Assembly: GCA_049999725.1 (NCBI GenBank)
Contig: JBNGIS010005379.1
Coordinates: 1 to 20,420 of the forward strand
Direction: 5' to 3'
DNA length: 20,420 bases
From: Haplomitrium mnioides
Taxonomy: Eukaryota > Marchantiophyta > Haplomitriopsida > Calobryales
Shown here: positions 18,121-20,420 of the stretch, in pieces
Position numbering within the stretch: the first letter of the stretch is position 1
Layout of the letters: every line of letters starts with the position of its first letter
The notes under the pieces: model-generated
What the model saw: the letters and a program-made list of their open reading frames with translations, nothing else
Databases searched by the model: none
Told to the model about the DNA's origin: nothing
Program-made: the position numbers and the translations under genes

Positions 18121-18914
18121 CCCCTTTCCTTGCTCCCCTGTTGGGTTCCTCGCGGATCCCTCTTAACCGGGGTGTCCCACATCGTAAGACGGATTGGAAC
18201 CCCGCTAAGTGGGCTCCCCACTTATGGAGGCGCCTTTCCGCAAACCCACGGGCCTCCTGGTGCCGCCACGTCATCCGTGGAATCCCGCAAAAGGCTTAAG
18301 AGACGCCACGTTTCCGTGGAATCTCGCGGGACCCTTCGGGGACTCCACTCTTCCGTCAGGACTTACCGACTCGGATGGAGCGTTTGATCGGCCTCTGCAG
18401 GGTTCGCTCTTGCTTACGAGATTGAGGCGTCCCCCTTCCCTGGCCTTGCTCGCCCTCGTAAAGATCTCCTCTCCTCCTGTCAGCTCCTGATGCTTGTTTC
18501 CCGATTTGTGGCCGCTGCAAGACTCCCGCGATCTGCCTTTCTTCGGAGTGCCTTCGAGCTTCCTTGTTGTTGATCCCTTATTCTCCCTCCTGCGATCGCT
18601 TCGCCATGGGTGGCTGCTCTGTTCCTTCTCCCCAGGTCCCATTCCCGCATCCTCCTTAGGCCCACGGATTCCCGCTGGCCTAATTTGAATTTGAAAATGG
18701 GGCCCCTCCCCTGGCTGGCGATCCCTGCTCTCCTTCCTCCTCTCCTCCACCATGATCCTGTCTCCCTCCCAGGACTCATGCACCCTGCTCTTATCAGTTG
18801 TTTGAGGTAATCAGCTGTTCCTACGAGGACTTCATACTTGCTAAGGAGCATTTGGGTCGCTGATGCTTCTGATTCTGTGAATTCTGCTTGAATGCTCCAA
18901 AGCACCGGTTGACA

Positions 18915-18919
18915 ACTTC
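18915..18919. other. Target-site duplication, right copy (ACTTC)
   Basis: Identical to 15345-15349, directly following the LTR end TTGACA. Confidence 0.9.
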
Positions 18920-19683
18920 TTGCAAAGGAGGTATCAAAACTATTTGGAGAAGGGTGCGTGAGTGGTGAGTGTTGGGCTACAAACTGTAAGGCAGCGAAGG
19001 ATTCATAAGGAAATTCAGCTGGTGGATCTTTCCAAAGGTCTTCAAGGACTCTGTTCCTATTCACAGTACATGGTGTAAACAGTTTGTATAGCGAAGTATA
19101 GTAGATTATCATTTTGCGTTTAAGTTCAAAATAGTAGAGTAGCATCATATATATTAGAATAGTAAGCAGACCTTGAGACAGCTCGGAAGGGGAATCCAGT
19201 CCTTATGATAGCTAAATGAAAGGGGGAAATGCTTTCTGTTTATAATCCTATGGTAGAACTTTGTGATTCATTAATCTTAGGATAATTGAGATCTGTTGTA
19301 CTCGATTTGTGACAACTCTAAAAGGGGGAGTCCATACTTCTGTAATTGTTCTTGGGTACATGATACAACACCTTTTTGCCCCAATTACATATAAGGTGGC
19401 AGGACCTCAAGTTTTGGGTCCTTGGAATACACGGACAGAATTACACGAGGAAGATTGAGTGTGGAGAATGGTGACCTGAGTGGTGAATGAATGAGTTGAG
19501 TGTAGTTTGAAGAGAGTAAGAGGTGAATCAAAGGCTAGTAAGGAAAGTGGGAATCCTTAAAGCCTCAAAGCGATAACTAGTAAGGGGCCATCTCATAAAA
19601 AGAACCTGAATGCCTGCAATTTGTCCTCCCTTGCGTCCAAAGAGGCCACTATGAAGGTTAAGGCCGAAAACAGGGGAGTGACA
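18920..19683 (+). repeat. Shared B/D LTR, right part
   Basis: Continues the LTR interrupted at 15349 and matches 8941-9705 of B's 5' LTR nearly throughout (about nine bases in ten, higher towards the end), finishing GGGGAGTGACA at 19683. Much of the divergence is CG to TG or CA, for example at the first bases (CTTGCAAAGG against CTCGCGAGGG). It is followed directly by D's primer binding site, so this one LTR serves as 3' LTR of B and 5' LTR of D. Confidence 0.88.
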
Positions 19684-19690
19684 TAAATTT

Positions 19691-19709
19691 TGGTGCTAGA
19701 AGGAGGGCC
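19691..19709 (+). promoter_or_regulatory. Primer binding site of element D
   Basis: TGGTGCTAGAAGGAGGGCC lies 7 nt after the LTR end. Compared with A and B, one CG has become TG (TGGCGC to TGGTGC), probably decay. Confidence 0.75.
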
Positions 19710-19920
19710 AAAGGTTTGAAAGCCTAATGTTGAAGACCAAAGGTTTGGAGAAACCTGAGACCAACCCAAACTAGAGATACCGCTTGGTGCACTTGAGACT
19801 CAATTCAGTTTGTAAGGAAGCCACTCTTGAGAAACAGAGCAACTGGGAGGTTGAGCCTATTGAGGAAGAGTGGAGGAAAGAAGAGGCTTCTGGGTAGAAG
19901 TGGCAGTGGCCAATAGAGGG
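19710..19920 (+). other. Element D leader between primer binding site and gag
   Basis: Colinear with B's leader. Unlike B, the gag frame is open back to about 19870 (GTG codon; EERRGFWVEVAVANRG), because the TAG seen in B is absent. The conserved Met at 19921 remains the best start. Confidence 0.55.
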
Positions 19921-20420
19921 ATGGCCAATCTTGTACCACCTTCTGGACTTTGGGGACAGTTCAAATACAAGTCCTTCAAGGGATGCGTGAAGGATGACCT
20001 GGATGCATGGCTGGATGACTTGGAAAATACTGCAGCAGGCAATGGGGAAGCCTATGTGAAAATTGGAATCCTGTCGGCAGTGTTGAAGGGAGAGGCCCAA
20101 CCCTTGTACAAAGATTTGCTCGACAACGTAAAGGGGGATTTGCATGCATTCAAAGCAGCCTTTATAGTAGAATTTTGGGGGATTGGAGAGGAGACGGAAG
20201 CACTGATCAACAACTTAAGATGAAGAAGAAGGAGTCTGTGAAGAAGTTCCTCCAACGATTTAAGAAGGTGACGAGGAAGCTCAATCCGCCAGCCACTGAC
20301 GGGATGCTCACAGCATGGTTCCTGGCAGCGTTACCTAGAGGAATTGGAACTTTGGTACGCCGGACGGATCCACGGACTCTAGAAGAAGCCATCAATGCAA
20401 CACGATCCCACGTCAAGGCT
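19921..20420 (+). pseudogene. gag: Element D gag, partial and frameshifted
   Basis: ATG 19921 (MANLVPPSGLWGQFKYKSFK). The capsid region is nearly identical to B: AWLDDLENTAAGNGEAYVKI, LKGEAQPLYKDLLDNVKGDL. At about 20208 D lacks 7 bp present in B (GATAGGT), shifting the frame into TGA 20221-20223. The original frame resumes with MKKKESVKKFLQRFKK from 20220 to the window end. The rest of D (nucleocapsid, protease, pol, 3' LTR) would lie to the right, outside the window. Position directly after the shared LTR and primer binding site shows that D is a second internal region in tandem with B. Confidence 0.9.

Larger units (their letters stand above)
15350..18914 (-). mobile_element. Solo LTR C (minus strand)
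   Basis: A complete LTR, 3565 bp, from TATCGCTCC (15350; TG mutated to TA) to CCGGTTGACA (18914), with no internal region at either end and 5-bp duplications ACTTC on both sides. The flanks join cleanly into the host LTR: GTCAGGACTTC plus TTGCAAAGGAGG corresponds to GTCATGACTTC plus TCGCGAGGGAAG in B. It is colinear with A's 5' LTR: roughly 90% or better by eye over the U5 half, lower over U3. It shares TATAAATA (16027-16020), AATAAA (15611-15606) and the 269-bp duplication, with ~150 bp lost from the first copy. Solo LTRs arise by recombination between the two LTRs of one insertion. The long minus-strand ORF 19148-18480 crosses its boundary and is a chimera, not a gene. Confidence 0.93.

Noticed and set aside
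18480-19148. 222-codon minus-strand ORF
   Set aside because: It crosses the solo LTR boundary and target duplication at 18914, so it is an accidental chimera of two LTRs.
1-20420. A new defence system, gene cluster or host gene
   Set aside because: Every long conserved frame is retroelement gag, protease or RT, and the remainder is LTR. Nothing is left over with coding conservation between copies.

Overview
The window looks like intergenic DNA from a repeat-rich land-plant nuclear genome. It is built almost entirely of nested, decayed long-terminal-repeat (LTR) retrotransposons of one Ty3/Gypsy-type family. Evidence is a Gag with three CCHC zinc knuckles, a retropepsin-like protease with a DGG active site, a reverse transcriptase with FIDD and FGLCNAPSTF motifs, tRNA-type primer binding sites (TGGCGCTAGAA...), a polypurine tract, and LTRs of about 3.6-3.8 kb bounded by TGTCA...TGACA. 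I see no host gene, tRNA, rRNA, CRISPR array or bacterial-type operon. The species cannot be named from this. The RT resembles the plant Athila/Tat side of Ty3/Gypsy more than chromoviruses, but integrase is missing, so the lineage is open.

Layout, left to right. (1) Element A, minus strand: partial 3' LTR (1-1807), polypurine tract, a short internal region with broken gag and protease but no reverse transcriptase, RNase H or integrase (1808-4568), leader, primer binding site (4751-4770), and a complete 5' LTR (4779-8607). (2) Element B, plus strand: the 3' part of a 5' LTR (8608-9705), primer binding site, leader, then one reading frame gag-protease-RT (9943-about 13745) carrying seven nonsense codons and no frameshift. 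The frame runs abruptly into the middle of a 3' LTR (about 13745-15349). (3) That 3' LTR is split by a solo LTR, C (15350-18914, minus strand), flanked by the 5-bp duplication ACTTC. The LTR resumes at 18920-19683. (4) A second plus-strand internal region, D, follows immediately, with primer binding site and gag (19921 to the window end). B and D therefore share an LTR: a tandem LTR-internal-LTR-internal array.

Inferred history: a B/D-type plus-strand array formed first. A pol-less A element inserted minus-strand into B's 5' LTR, and a related element inserted minus-strand into the shared B/D LTR and was reduced to solo LTR C. A and C LTRs form one subfamily, with TATAAATA and AATAAA signals. 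The B/D LTRs are a diverged sister subfamily lacking both.

The LTRs have a GC-rich U3 with a ~48-bp minisatellite, hairpin-forming 96-113 bp repeats and repeated ACGT-core motifs. The most unusual item is in A: a 67-nt segment with ideal splice-site consensus, placed where pol is missing, whose removal would join two open frames. No intact gene remains. All similarity statements are by-eye estimates.
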